Positions 1-5,938 of a DNA stretch of 7,301 nucleotides are shown in pieces. The number at the start of each line of letters is the position of its first letter. Positions within the stretch are counted from its first letter, which is position 1. The translations under genes and the position numbers were made by a program. The notes beneath the pieces were generated by a model. The model was not told where the DNA came from. It worked only from the letters and a program-made list of their open reading frames with translations, and did not search any database. Source of the stretch: an uncultured Succinivibrio sp. Its GTDB lineage: Bacteria > Pseudomonadota > Gammaproteobacteria > Enterobacterales > Succinivibrionaceae. The stretch lies in the NCBI GenBank assembly GCA_900767695.1, contig CAAGAC010000119.1:1-7301 (forward strand). The letters run 5' to 3'.

Positions 1-22
1 AATCGGGATGCTCACAGAATAC

Positions 23-97
23 TGGAGCGGGCAGCGGGAATCGAACCCGTATCTCAAGCTTGGAAGGCTTGGGTAATAACCATTATACGATGCCCGC
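23..97 (-). tRNA. glyT: tRNA-Gly (anticodon TCC)
   Basis: Read on the minus strand, this 75-nt gene folds as a full cloverleaf. It starts GCGGGCATCG, has an anticodon stem CAAGC/GCTTG around loop CTTCCAA (anticodon TCC, plus-strand 62-64), a T arm containing GGTTCGAATCC, and an acceptor closed by GCCCGC. The 3' CCA is encoded (23-25). It decodes GGA/GGG and closely resembles E. coli glyT. It lies 37 bases downstream of tRNA-Tyr with no terminator between them, so the two are probably one transcript. No terminator is visible in the remaining 22 bases, so the unit probably continues off the left edge. In E. coli the next genes are thrT and tufB. Confidence 0.97.
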
Positions 98-134
98 AGT
101 AACAAACTAAAGCGATACGGAGAAAATAGGGAGG

Positions 135-219
<85 letters not shown>

Positions 220-281
220 ATAAGTTGTCCCGTCTCCGGACCAACTGCTTCCGCATCAGGTTATTTGCGAAAGCGGGAAAG

Positions 282-310
282 ATGATAACCGATGAAATTT
301 AACTTTGCAA
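282..310 (-). promoter_or_regulatory. Promoter of the tRNA-Tyr/tRNA-Gly unit
   Basis: On the minus strand a -35 TTGCAA (305-310) and a -10 TATCAT (282-287) are separated by exactly 17 bases. An A/T-rich tract, mostly runs of T and A (311-325), lies just upstream like an UP element. The sequence after the -10 is C/G-rich (CTTTCCCGC), typical of growth-rate and stringently controlled stable-RNA promoters. The position, about 60 bases before tRNA-Tyr, fits a short 5' leader removed during tRNA processing. The boxes are seen; stringent control is inferred. Confidence 0.75.
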
Positions 311-462
311 GATTTTTTTAAAATTCACGATCGATCCATGAAAACAGGCAGGAATGGCTCCTCTGCCCTGCTGCTTTCGATATCCTGCGCTCTCCCGTAA
401 TCCGCGGCATTGCGCCGCGCCGAATCCTGCCTGATCCCGCATGCCGCACATGGCGGGCCAGA

Positions 463-471
463 TGCTAAGAT
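463..471 (+). promoter_or_regulatory. Possible extended -10 promoter for coaA
   Basis: TGCTAAGAT has the TGn extension followed by TAAGAT, a 4-of-6 match to the -10 consensus. The sequence 17 bases upstream (GCCGCA, 443-448) is a poor -35, which an extended -10 can tolerate. Initiation here would leave a leader of about 100 bases before the coaA ATG. No better candidate was found in the gap, so this is a weak call. Confidence 0.25.
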
Positions 472-514
472 CTGCACGCGGCGCAACGCCGCCTTCTGCT
501 TTGCACAGAACCAT

Positions 515-535
515 TACTACTACAAGTACTACTAC
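515..535 (+). repeat. Interrupted trinucleotide repeat (TAC)3-AAG-(TAC)3
   Basis: Two perfect TACTACTAC units flank an AAG triplet, giving a 21-base tract that starts 66 bases upstream of the coaA start codon. It is in frame with coaA and would read Tyr3-Lys-Tyr3 if translated, but it lies upstream of the start supported by homology. Its A/T richness contrasts with the high-GC surroundings. Function is unknown; it could be slippage-prone or a leader segment. Confidence 0.6.
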
Positions 536-580
536 AGAACATTCAATGGACCCGCTGCGGCAGGCCAATGGAACGTAACA

Positions 581-1528
581 ATGACTGAAGACAGCCTCGA
601 ATCACCCTTCTTCAAGTTCTCGGCGCAGACCTGGTCCACGTTCAAGCACTCCTCGGACCGCCTCACCATGACCGAGGACGATCTGCGCAGGTGCGCGGCT
701 TTCAACGATCAGATCTCGCTCGACGAGGTGAGCAGGATCTACCTCCCACTCTCAAGGCTGCTCTACCTCTACTACAACTCGCGCATCGACCGCATCCAGG
801 TCCTGCACCGCTTCCTGGGACAGAACTACAGCACCATCCCGTTCATCATCTCGATCTCGGGGCCAGTGTCGGTGGGCAAGACCACCACCGCCAAGCTCCT
901 CCACGAGCTCATAAAGAGCTGGCCCGGGCATCCCAGGGTCTCGCTCATCACCACCGACGGCTTCCTCTACCCCAACGCCGTGCTCCGCGAGAAGATGATC
1001 ATGAGCCGCAAGGGCTTCCCCGTCTCCTACGACGTGCGCAGGCTCATGCGTTTCCTGCGCGACGTCAAGAACGGCGTCTCCAACGTCAAGGTCCCGGTCT
1101 ACTCCCACCTCACCTACGACGTGGTCGAGGGCGAGTACACCGTGGTGGACCGCCCCAACGTGCTCATCATCGAGGGCGTCAACGTTTTGCAGAACGGCTC
1201 GGACTACCCCGAGATCCGCAACCACGCCTTCATCTCGGACTACATCGACTACTCCATCTACGTCGACGCCGACGAGGAGAACCTGCTCTCGTGGTACGTC
1301 GACCGCTTCCTCAAGCTACGCGAGAAGACCTTCCACGATCCCTCGAGCTACTTCCACCGCTACGCCCAGATCCCCGAGGATCAGGCGGTGATGATCGCAA
1401 AGCTCATCTGGGAGGCGGTGAACCACGTCAACCTGGTCGAGAACATCAAGCCCTGCAGGAGCAGGGCCAGCATGATCCTCGAAAAGGGCGCCGACCACCT
1501 CATCAAGAACGTCTACCTGAGAAAGTGA
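581..1528 (+). CDS. coaA: Type I pantothenate kinase
   Basis: CoaA phosphorylates pantothenate with ATP in the cytoplasm, the first and feedback-controlled step of CoA synthesis. The product is 315 aa (E. coli: 316) and aligns along its whole length. A P-loop GPVSVGKTTT sits at residues 94-103, with the ATP-binding Lys at 100. ITTDGFLYPN (123-132) carries the likely catalytic Asp126. VYSHLTYD includes His176, the equivalent of the E. coli residue involved in CoA feedback inhibition. The C-terminus KNVYLRK matches the family end. The ATG at 581 is chosen because MTEDSLESPFFKF aligns with the E. coli N-terminus and a GGAA sequence lies 8 bases upstream; the open frame extends 57 codons further but that part is not family-like. 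It is transcribed away from the tRNA unit and convergently with birA, as in E. coli. All key residues are intact. Confidence 0.97.
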   Translation: MTEDSLESPFFKFSAQTWSTFKHSSDRLTMTEDDLRRCAAFNDQISLDEVSRIYLPLSRLLYLYYNSRIDRIQVLHRFLGQNYSTIPFIISISGPVSVGKTTTAKLLHELIKSWPGHPRVSLITTDGFLYPNAVLREKMIMSRKGFPVSYDVRRLMRFLRDVKNGVSNVKVPVYSHLTYDVVEGEYTVVDRPNVLIIEGVNVLQNGSDYPEIRNHAFISDYIDYSIYVDADEENLLSWYVDRFLKLREKTFHDPSSYFHRYAQIPEDQAVMIAKLIWEAVNHVNLVENIKPCRSRASMILEKGADHLIKNVYLRK

Positions 1529-1549
1529 CCTTCCAGGGCATGAAAGCTG

Positions 1550-1580
1550 AAGGGGGCGCCAAGCGCCCCCTTCTTCCTTG
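1550..1580 (+). terminator. Intrinsic terminator after coaA, possibly bidirectional
   Basis: An 8-bp perfect stem GGGGGCGC/GCGCCCCC (1552-1559 and 1563-1570) closes a CAA loop. It is extended by two A-T pairs and followed by the U-rich run TTCTTCCTTGTT. It starts 22 bases after the coaA stop. The convergent birA stop is at 1596, so the hairpin may also stop birA transcription, although its U tract in that direction is poor. Confidence 0.75.
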
Positions 1581-1590
1581 TTAGCCAAGC
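1577..1590 (+). repeat. Post-terminator motif copy 1 (CTTGTTAGCCAAGC)
   Basis: This 14-mer begins 7 bases after the coaA terminator stem. It matches 13 of 14 bases with the motif at 7139-7152, which begins 8 bases after the cinA terminator stem. Both copies are on the plus strand and run straight into a homopolymer (CTTTTT here). The match alone could be chance; the shared position makes it worth noting. Confidence 0.35.
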
Positions 1591-1595
1591 CTTTT

Positions 1596-2534
1596 TCAGA
1601 ACGAGAGCACGTGCCCCGAGCGCAGCGCCTCGGTCCTGTCCCCTGCCTTGAGCATGAGGCATCCGCTCTGGTCGATGCCCTCAGCCGTGCCGCTGAGGCG
1701 GCGGCTGCCGTCCTCCACCTCGATCCTGCGCCCCTTCAGGAAGTCGCGCTTTGAGATCTCGTCCATGAAGGGGGCGAGCCCCTCTTTTCCATAGGTGCGG
1801 CAGCACTCGCGGAGCGCGTCGATGACCGCGCAGGAGATCTGGTTGCGAAGACCGCGCCTGGGCTCCCTTGCGATGAAGGCGCCCTGCCCCGGCGCCTCGT
1901 AGACGTTGACCCCGATCCCGATCACCGCGGCAGCCTCGCCGCCGCACTGCTCGGTCTCGATGAGGATCCCCGCGAGCTTTCCGCCATCGAGCACGAGATC
2001 GTTGGGCCACTTGACCATGATCCCGGGGCAGACGGCGTCAAGCGCCCTGGCCACAGCAGCTCCCGCAGCCACTGCAAGCGGGGAGATGTCGTCTGCGCGC
2101 GGGAAGCGCCAGGCCATCGAGAGCGCAAGCCCGCGGCCGATGCCGGAGTTCCAGCGGTTGCCGCGGCGCCCGCGGCCTGCCGTCTGGATCTCGGCCATCA
2201 GCACGTCTCCCGGCACCTCGTTTGCGGCATTGGCCAGCATGATGGTGTTGGTCGAGGGCGCCACGTCGAGCACCTCGACCCTGCCGCGCCCGTGCACTCC
2301 CTTGAAGATCTCCTGGGCGTCGAGCAGATCAGGCTCGCGCAGGAGCGAAAGCCTGCCGTCCCTGTCGGAGATGATCGGGTCGATGGAGTTGGTGTCCCTG
2401 ACCGCGCTTTCAAGCGCGTCCCCGGACACCGAGAGGGCGTCGCAGGCATCCTGCCTGCCGATGGACATTCCAGGGGCTCCTGCAAGGAACCTCAGGAGGG
2501 CGGCCGAGCCGCCCAGGCCTAGATCTGATCCCAC
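1596..2534 (-). CDS. birA: Biotin--[acetyl-CoA carboxylase] ligase with a divergent N-terminal DNA-binding domain
   Basis: BirA makes biotinyl-AMP and transfers biotin to the carrier subunit of acetyl-CoA carboxylase; in E. coli it also represses the bio operon. The 312-aa product carries the ligase core: QTAGRGRRGNRW (118-128, biotinyl-AMP loop), KWPNDL (175-180) and GGKLAGILIE (184-193) with the probable catalytic Lys186. GIGVNV (206-211) follows, then a C-terminal SH3-like domain (about 268-312). Residues 1-75 align in length with the E. coli winged helix but are divergent and acidic. The start is GTG (2532-2534), overlapping the end of murB by 16 bases. It has an AGGCGA site 6 bases upstream inside murB. 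A later ATG at codon 23 would cut into the HTH domain. The overlap points to translational coupling with murB, and the gene order matches E. coli. Confidence 0.93.
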   Translation of the reverse strand: MGSDLGLGGSAALLRFLAGAPGMSIGRQDACDALSVSGDALESAVRDTNSIDPIISDRDGRLSLLREPDLLDAQEIFKGVHGRGRVEVLDVAPSTNTIMLANAANEVPGDVLMAEIQTAGRGRRGNRWNSGIGRGLALSMAWRFPRADDISPLAVAAGAAVARALDAVCPGIMVKWPNDLVLDGGKLAGILIETEQCGGEAAAVIGIGVNVYEAPGQGAFIAREPRRGLRNQISCAVIDALRECCRTYGKEGLAPFMDEISKRDFLKGRRIEVEDGSRRLSGTAEGIDQSGCLMLKAGDRTEALRSGHVLSF

Positions 2535-3514
2535 GTTATCTCGCCTTTCCTCCCGTAAATGCGCACCTCGGGCTCCAGGTTGATCCCAAAGCGCCTGAAG
2601 ACCTCTATCTGCACGTACTTGGCAAGCGCCACTATCTCATGGGGCTTGGCGTTGCCGCGATTGACGATGACCAGGGCCTGCTTCTCCCAGGTCCCGGCGT
2701 TGCCGTGGGTGATCCCCCGGCAGCCGGCGCGGTCGATGAGCCAGCCTGCGGCAAGCTTGACCTTGCCCCAGCCCAATGGGTAGAGCGGAATGTCGGGATG
2801 GGAGCGCTGCAGCAGCGCCGCCTGATCCTCGCTCACCACCGGGTTCTTGAAGAAGCTGCCGGCGTTGCCTATGACGGCCGGATCAGGCAGCTTCTCGCGC
2901 CGGAGACTGATGACGCGCTCGCGGATCTTGTAGGGGGTGTCGAGGGACTGGTCGACCAGCCCCTTGTAGCTGAGCACCGGGTGGAAGCCCTTTCCAAGGC
3001 GGAACTCCACCTCGGTTATGAAGAGCCTGCGCTCGGGGTGCTCCTTGAACCAGGAGGTGCGGTAGCCGAAGCAACAGTCCTCGCCCTTGATGGAGCCGAA
3101 CTCGCGGCGGTCAAGATCGAAATAGTCCACCTTCGAGATGGCGCTGCCGATCTCCACCCCGTAGGCGCCGACGTTCTGCACCGGGGCAGCGCCCACGGTG
3201 CCCGGGATCGCCGAGAGGTTCTCAAGCCCTGAGATCCCGCGCGAGACGAGCTCGCTGATGAAGGCGTCGAGCTCGCGCCCGCCGCCGCAGCGGATCACGT
3301 GGAAGTCCCCGTCCTCTGAGAAATGGGTGTCGGTGATGCAGTTGACGAGGACGTTGCCGTCGTAGTCGTCGGTGAGGAGGATGTCGCTGCCGCGCCCGAG
3401 GATCAGCGCGTGATCGCTCGGCGCCGAGCGCAGATCCTGCAAGGTGCGGATGCGGGATACGCTGCGCGCGTTGACGTGCAGGCCGAAGCTGTTGAGGGTG
3501 CTCAAGTCCTCCAT
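2519..3514 (-). CDS. murB: UDP-N-acetylenolpyruvoylglucosamine reductase (type I)
   Basis: MurB is a cytoplasmic FAD enzyme that reduces the enolpyruvyl group made by MurA, using NADPH, to give UDP-MurNAc. The 331-aa product matches E. coli MurB (342 aa) throughout. The FAD-binding part shows ILGRGSDILL (38-47) and GLENLSAIPGTVGAAPVQNVGAYG in two blocks (96-119). The three catalytic residues are present: Arg152 in FGYRTS, the proton-donor Ser220 in GNAGSFFKNP, and Glu316 in LEPEVR. The conserved Tyr-loop layout marks it as type I. The ATG (3512-3514) follows the murA stop after a single base, and only a modest AAAGG lies 10 bases upstream, so translation is probably coupled to murA. Its 3' end contains the birA start. 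Product and substrate order fits the gene order. Confidence 0.97.
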   Translation of the reverse strand: MEDLSTLNSFGLHVNARSVSRIRTLQDLRSAPSDHALILGRGSDILLTDDYDGNVLVNCITDTHFSEDGDFHVIRCGGGRELDAFISELVSRGISGLENLSAIPGTVGAAPVQNVGAYGVEIGSAISKVDYFDLDRREFGSIKGEDCCFGYRTSWFKEHPERRLFITEVEFRLGKGFHPVLSYKGLVDQSLDTPYKIRERVISLRREKLPDPAVIGNAGSFFKNPVVSEDQAALLQRSHPDIPLYPLGWGKVKLAAGWLIDRAGCRGITHGNAGTWEKQALVIVNRGNAKPHEIVALAKYVQIEVFRRFGINLEPEVRIYGRKGEITWDQI

Positions 3515-3515
3515 G

Positions 3516-4793
3516 TCAGTAGAACCTTTCTATGGTGCCGCCTAAGGCGCGGATCTTCTTCTCGATGTGCTCGTAGCCGCGGTCCATGTGGTAGATGCGG
3601 TCCACCACGGTGGTGCCTGAGGCTGCAAGGCCCGCGATCACGAGGCTAGCCGAGGCCCTGAGGTCCGAGGACATCACCTGCGCGCCGTGAAGCTCGGGCA
3701 CGCCGGCGCAGATCACGGTGTTGCCCCTGATCTCAAGATGCGCGCCCATGCGGATGAGCTCGGCGATGTGCATGAAGCGGTTCTCGAAGATGGTCTCGGT
3801 GACCGAGCTCGTGCCGTCGGCGAGGCTGTCGAGCACGGTGAACTGGGCCTGCATGTCGGTGGGGAACCCCGGGTGCGGGGCGGTGACGATGTCCACGGGC
3901 TTGATGATCCTCCCGCGGCCGTCGGCGGTGATGAAGTCCTCGCCCACCGTGACATCGATGTTGGCCTGGCGCAGCTTCTCTATGACCGCGCCCAGATCCT
4001 CGGGCTTGGCGTCAAGGCACCTGACGCAGCCGTGGGTGGCCGCGGCGGCCACGAGGTAGGTGCCGGTCTCGATGCGGTCGGCCACCACGCTGTAGTCGCA
4101 GCCGTGGAGCTTCTCGACACCCGAGATCTCGATGCGGGGAGTGCCCTCGCCCGAGATCCTCGCGCCCATGGCGCGCAGGCAGCGCGCCAGATCCACGACC
4201 TCGGGCTCGAGCGCCGCGTTCTCGATTACAGTCTTGCCCGAGCACAGCGTCGCGGCCATCATCAGGTTCTCGGTGCCGGTGACGGAAACCTTGTCCATCA
4301 CCACGCGGCCGCCGCGCAGCCTGCCGCCCGGGGCCTCAGCCCTGATGTAGCCGTCCACGAGGTCGATCTTCGCGCCCATGGCCTCAAGCCCGCGGATGTG
4401 CAGGTCAACGGGCCTGGCGCCGATGGCGCAGCCGCCGGGCAGCGAGACCTCGGCCTCTCCTAAAAACGCAAGGAGCGGTCCGAGCGCCATGATCGAGGCG
4501 CGCATGGTCTTGACGAGCTCGTAGGAGGCGGTCTTGGAGGTCACCGGGCCCTCGATGACGGCGGTGTCGCTCCCGCTCTCATAGACGCAGGACTTGCCCA
4601 GCTCGGAGAGCAGCTTGATGCTGGTCTTTACGTCCGCCAGATCGGGCACGTTGTTGAGGACGACCTGATCGCCCGTGAGGATGCTGGCCAGCAGGATCGG
4701 CAGGGCCGCGTTCTTGGCCCCCGAGATCTTGACGTCCCCGCATAGGGGAGTCCCGCCGCTGATCCTGAACTTGGCAGTCTTGAATGAAGTCAC
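3516..4793 (-). CDS. murA: UDP-N-acetylglucosamine 1-carboxyvinyltransferase
   Basis: MurA transfers enolpyruvate from phosphoenolpyruvate to UDP-GlcNAc, the first committed step of peptidoglycan synthesis in the cytoplasm. The 425-aa product (E. coli: 419) aligns end to end. It shows ISGAKNAALP with Lys27 and Asn28, KTMRASIMALGP (95-106), and LPGGCAIGARPVDLH with the catalytic Cys122 and Arg127. TAPHPGFPTDMQAQFT (304-319) carries the general-base Asp313. Cys rather than Asp at 122 predicts fosfomycin sensitivity. The start is GTG (4791-4793) with AGGTGG 7 bases upstream; no ATG lies nearby and the next residues align with the family, giving a roughly 5-residue extension. It heads a tight unit with murB and birA. 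In E. coli murA sits elsewhere, so its placement before murB differs from that model. Confidence 0.97.
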   Translation of the reverse strand: MTSFKTAKFRISGGTPLCGDVKISGAKNAALPILLASILTGDQVVLNNVPDLADVKTSIKLLSELGKSCVYESGSDTAVIEGPVTSKTASYELVKTMRASIMALGPLLAFLGEAEVSLPGGCAIGARPVDLHIRGLEAMGAKIDLVDGYIRAEAPGGRLRGGRVVMDKVSVTGTENLMMAATLCSGKTVIENAALEPEVVDLARCLRAMGARISGEGTPRIEISGVEKLHGCDYSVVADRIETGTYLVAAAATHGCVRCLDAKPEDLGAVIEKLRQANIDVTVGEDFITADGRGRIIKPVDIVTAPHPGFPTDMQAQFTVLDSLADGTSSVTETIFENRFMHIAELIRMGAHLEIRGNTVICAGVPELHGAQVMSSDLRASASLVIAGLAASGTTVVDRIYHMDRGYEHIEKKIRALGGTIERFY

Positions 4794-4826
4794 CTGAAAG
4801 CCACCTGCGCTGAAAGAATAAGGGCT

Positions 4827-4854
4827 GCGCGCCGCGCCTCAGGGCTCGGCGCGC
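4827..4854 (-). promoter_or_regulatory. GC-rich hairpin in the metA-murA gap
   Basis: A perfect 8-bp inverted repeat GCGCGCCG/CGGCGCGC (4827-4834 and 4847-4854) encloses a 12-base loop. It lies 33 bases upstream of the murA start and would be in the murA leader if the candidate promoter at 4859-4888 is used. Downstream of it, on the minus strand, is only a loose U-rich stretch (CTTATTCTTT). It could be a weak terminator after metA, an attenuator or a leader structure. Confidence 0.4.
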
Positions 4855-4858
4855 AAGT

Positions 4859-4888
4859 AACATATTCTAAACAAAATTCAGCGCGCAA
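4859..4888 (-). promoter_or_regulatory. Possible murA promoter
   Basis: On the minus strand TTGCGC (4883-4888) and TATGTT (4859-4864) are 18 bases apart in an A/T-rich pocket. TAGAAT (4864-4869) is an alternative -10 but lacks a good -35 at the right distance. The position, about 65 bases before murA, is suitable for driving murA-murB-birA independently of metA. The box matches are only moderate. Confidence 0.3.
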
Positions 4889-4920
4889 TGGCATGCGGAT
4901 GCGATTTGCGGCTATTGCGC
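4872..4920 (-). terminator. Possible metA terminator hairpin
   Basis: The inverted repeat GCGCAAT/ATTGCGC (4883-4889 and 4914-4920) begins 1 base after the metA stop codon. It can be extended inward by a few more pairs including G-U wobbles. In the direction of metA transcription it is followed after a few bases by AATTTTGTTT. The long loop and displaced U tract make this a weak intrinsic terminator at best, and the same bases overlap the candidate murA -35. Confidence 0.35.
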
Positions 4921-4921
4921 C

Positions 4922-5854
4922 TCACCTCTCGCACGGCCCAAGCGACGAGATGTCGTAGGGAGTTGCCTGATAGACGTAGTAGTTGAGCCAGTTGCTAAAG
5001 AGGATCGACGAGTGCGAGCGCCAGGTCAGGCGCGGCCTCAGCGAGGGATCGTCGTTGGGGAAGTAGTTCTCCGGCATCGCCGGATTGATGCCCGCGTCGC
5101 GGTCGCGGCGGTACTCGTCGGCAAGCGTGGTCGCGTCGTACTCGGGGTGGCCGGTCACGTAGACCTGCCGGCGGTCGGGGGAGACTGCGAGGTAGACCCC
5201 GCTCTCCGGACCGTCGGCGAGGATGATGAGATCGGTGTTGGCCATGATGAAGCGGCGCGTGAAGTCGATGTAGCGCGAGTGCGGCGCGAGGAACTCGTCG
5301 TCAAAGCCGCGGATCAGCGTGTCCATCGAGTCGGGCGCCGAGTACTCCCGGAAGATCCCCGAGAGCTTCTTGTTGCGGAACACCGGATCGAGCCCGTAGA
5401 AGACCTTGAGCGCGGCGGCCGCGCCCCAGCAGGAAAAGAAGGTCGAGGTGACGTGCTCCGAGCTCCACCTGATGATGTGGCTCAGGCGGTCCCAGTACTT
5501 GACCTCCGAGAAGGGCATGCGGTCCAGCGGCGCTCCGGTCACTATCATGCCGTCAAAGTTGCGGTCCTCCACTTCCTCGAAGGAACGGTAGAACGTGCGC
5601 AGGTGCTCGACCGGGGTGTTGTGCGTCTCATGATCGTCAACCCTCATCAGAGTAATATTCACCTGCAGGGGGGTGTTCGACAGCCTCCGCATGTACTGGA
5701 TCTCGGTGTTCACCTTCTTGGGCATCAAGTTCAAGAACAGCAGGTCCAGCGGCCTGATGTCCTGGTGTCCGGCCCTGTCCTCGGTCATGACGAACACCTG
5801 TTCGCCCTGAAGCACCGAAATGGCCGGGAGCCCGTTTGGGATCCTTATAGGCAT
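4922..5854 (-). CDS. metA: Homoserine O-acyltransferase (MetA family; acyl donor uncertain)
   Basis: MetA acylates homoserine from an acyl-CoA, opening methionine synthesis in the cytoplasm. The 310-aa product (E. coli: 309) starts MPIRIPNGLP and shows LNLMPKK (41-47), MIVTGAPL (103-110) and FSCWGA with nucleophile Cys142. It also has RGFDDEFLAPHSRY (182-195), VTGHPEYD with His236 and Glu238, and NWLNYYVYQATPYD (288-301). The ATG at 5852-5854 is chosen over an in-frame upstream ATG at 5885-5887 because family members begin MPIR and AGAGAGG lies 8 bases before it. Residue 111, which sets acyl-CoA choice in studied enzymes (Gly in the succinyl-using E. coli enzyme, Glu in the acetyl-using Bacillus cereus enzyme), is Asp here. 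The local sequence MPFSEVKYW and CWGA also look more like the acetyl type. The donor is therefore left open. Confidence 0.95.
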   Translation of the reverse strand: MPIRIPNGLPAISVLQGEQVFVMTEDRAGHQDIRPLDLLFLNLMPKKVNTEIQYMRRLSNTPLQVNITLMRVDDHETHNTPVEHLRTFYRSFEEVEDRNFDGMIVTGAPLDRMPFSEVKYWDRLSHIIRWSSEHVTSTFFSCWGAAAALKVFYGLDPVFRNKKLSGIFREYSAPDSMDTLIRGFDDEFLAPHSRYIDFTRRFIMANTDLIILADGPESGVYLAVSPDRRQVYVTGHPEYDATTLADEYRRDRDAGINPAMPENYFPNDDPSLRPRLTWRSHSSILFSNWLNYYVYQATPYDISSLGPCER

Positions 5855-5890
5855 GCAAAAAACCTCTCTGATTTTTCTGTCGTGCAAAAA

Positions 5891-5921
5891 ATCATAGCAG
5901 ACTGCGCCCGTACGGGTGCAA
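5891..5921 (-). promoter_or_regulatory. Probable metA promoter with extended -10
   Basis: On the minus strand TGCTATGAT forms a TGn-extended -10 (TATGAT, 5891-5896), a 5-of-6 consensus hexamer. TTGCAC (5916-5921) lies upstream at a long spacing of 19 bases, which the extended -10 can offset. Transcription would begin near 5884, giving a roughly 30-base leader that includes the AGAGAGG ribosome binding site at 5863-5869. Confidence 0.6.
5903..5920. promoter_or_regulatory. 18-bp dyad within the metA promoter (operator candidate)
   Basis: TGCGCCCGTACGGGTGCA is a palindrome with one mismatched pair and a perfect 10-bp core CCCGTACGGG (5907-5916). It fills most of the spacer of the metA promoter, overlaps its -35, and lies 19 bases before the cinA ATG. 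A repressor bound here could block metA and perhaps cinA. It does not resemble the MetJ box (AGACGTCT) or the MetR site (TGAA-N5-TTCA). In RNA it could also form a hairpin in the cinA leader. Confidence 0.45.
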
Positions 5922-5938
5922 ATCTCAACGGATCAAAC

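Larger units (their letters stand above)
220..580. other. Intergenic region between tRNA-Tyr and coaA
   Basis: This 361-base divergent gap holds the tRNA promoter (282-310), a possible extended -10 for coaA (463-471) and an interrupted TAC repeat (515-535). No tRNA resembling thrU is visible, although E. coli has one at the equivalent position. The coaA reading frame stays open back to about 410, and an 89-codon minus-strand frame spans 299-568. Neither looks like a real protein: composition is odd, no family is recognisable, and the minus frame runs into the tRNA promoter. I treat the region as non-coding. Confidence 0.6.

Noticed and set aside
299..568. 89-codon minus-strand frame with a Val-rich stretch resembling a membrane segment
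   Set aside because: It overlaps the tRNA promoter, its Val run is only the reverse of the TAC repeat, and no family or ribosome site is visible.
410..580. 57-codon N-terminal extension of coaA
   Set aside because: Homology with CoaA begins at the ATG at 581, which has its own ribosome site. The extension has odd composition, and a candidate promoter lies within it.
752..1225. 157-codon frame antisense to coaA
   Set aside because: Long antisense frames are expected in GC-rich genes, and the translation is a low-complexity Val/Asp/Gly-rich sequence.
1906..2583. 225-codon plus-strand frame opposite birA
   Set aside because: Shadow of birA, rich in Ser/Pro/Arg with no recognisable domain; the birA frame is clearly real.
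5855..5887. 11-codon upstream extension of metA from the ATG at 5885-5887
   Set aside because: MetA proteins begin MPIR, and AGAGAGG is well placed for the ATG at 5854. The predicted transcription start near 5884 would also exclude the upstream ATG.
5854..5924. Three TGCAAA copies in the metA-cinA gap (5854, 5883, 5917)
   Set aside because: Spacings are uneven (29 and 34 bases), and the copies fall in A/T-rich promoter sequence where such short matches are common.
5012..5938. 309-codon upstream extension of cinA
   Set aside because: It is antisense to metA and unrelated to any CinA domain. The family start is at 5939.
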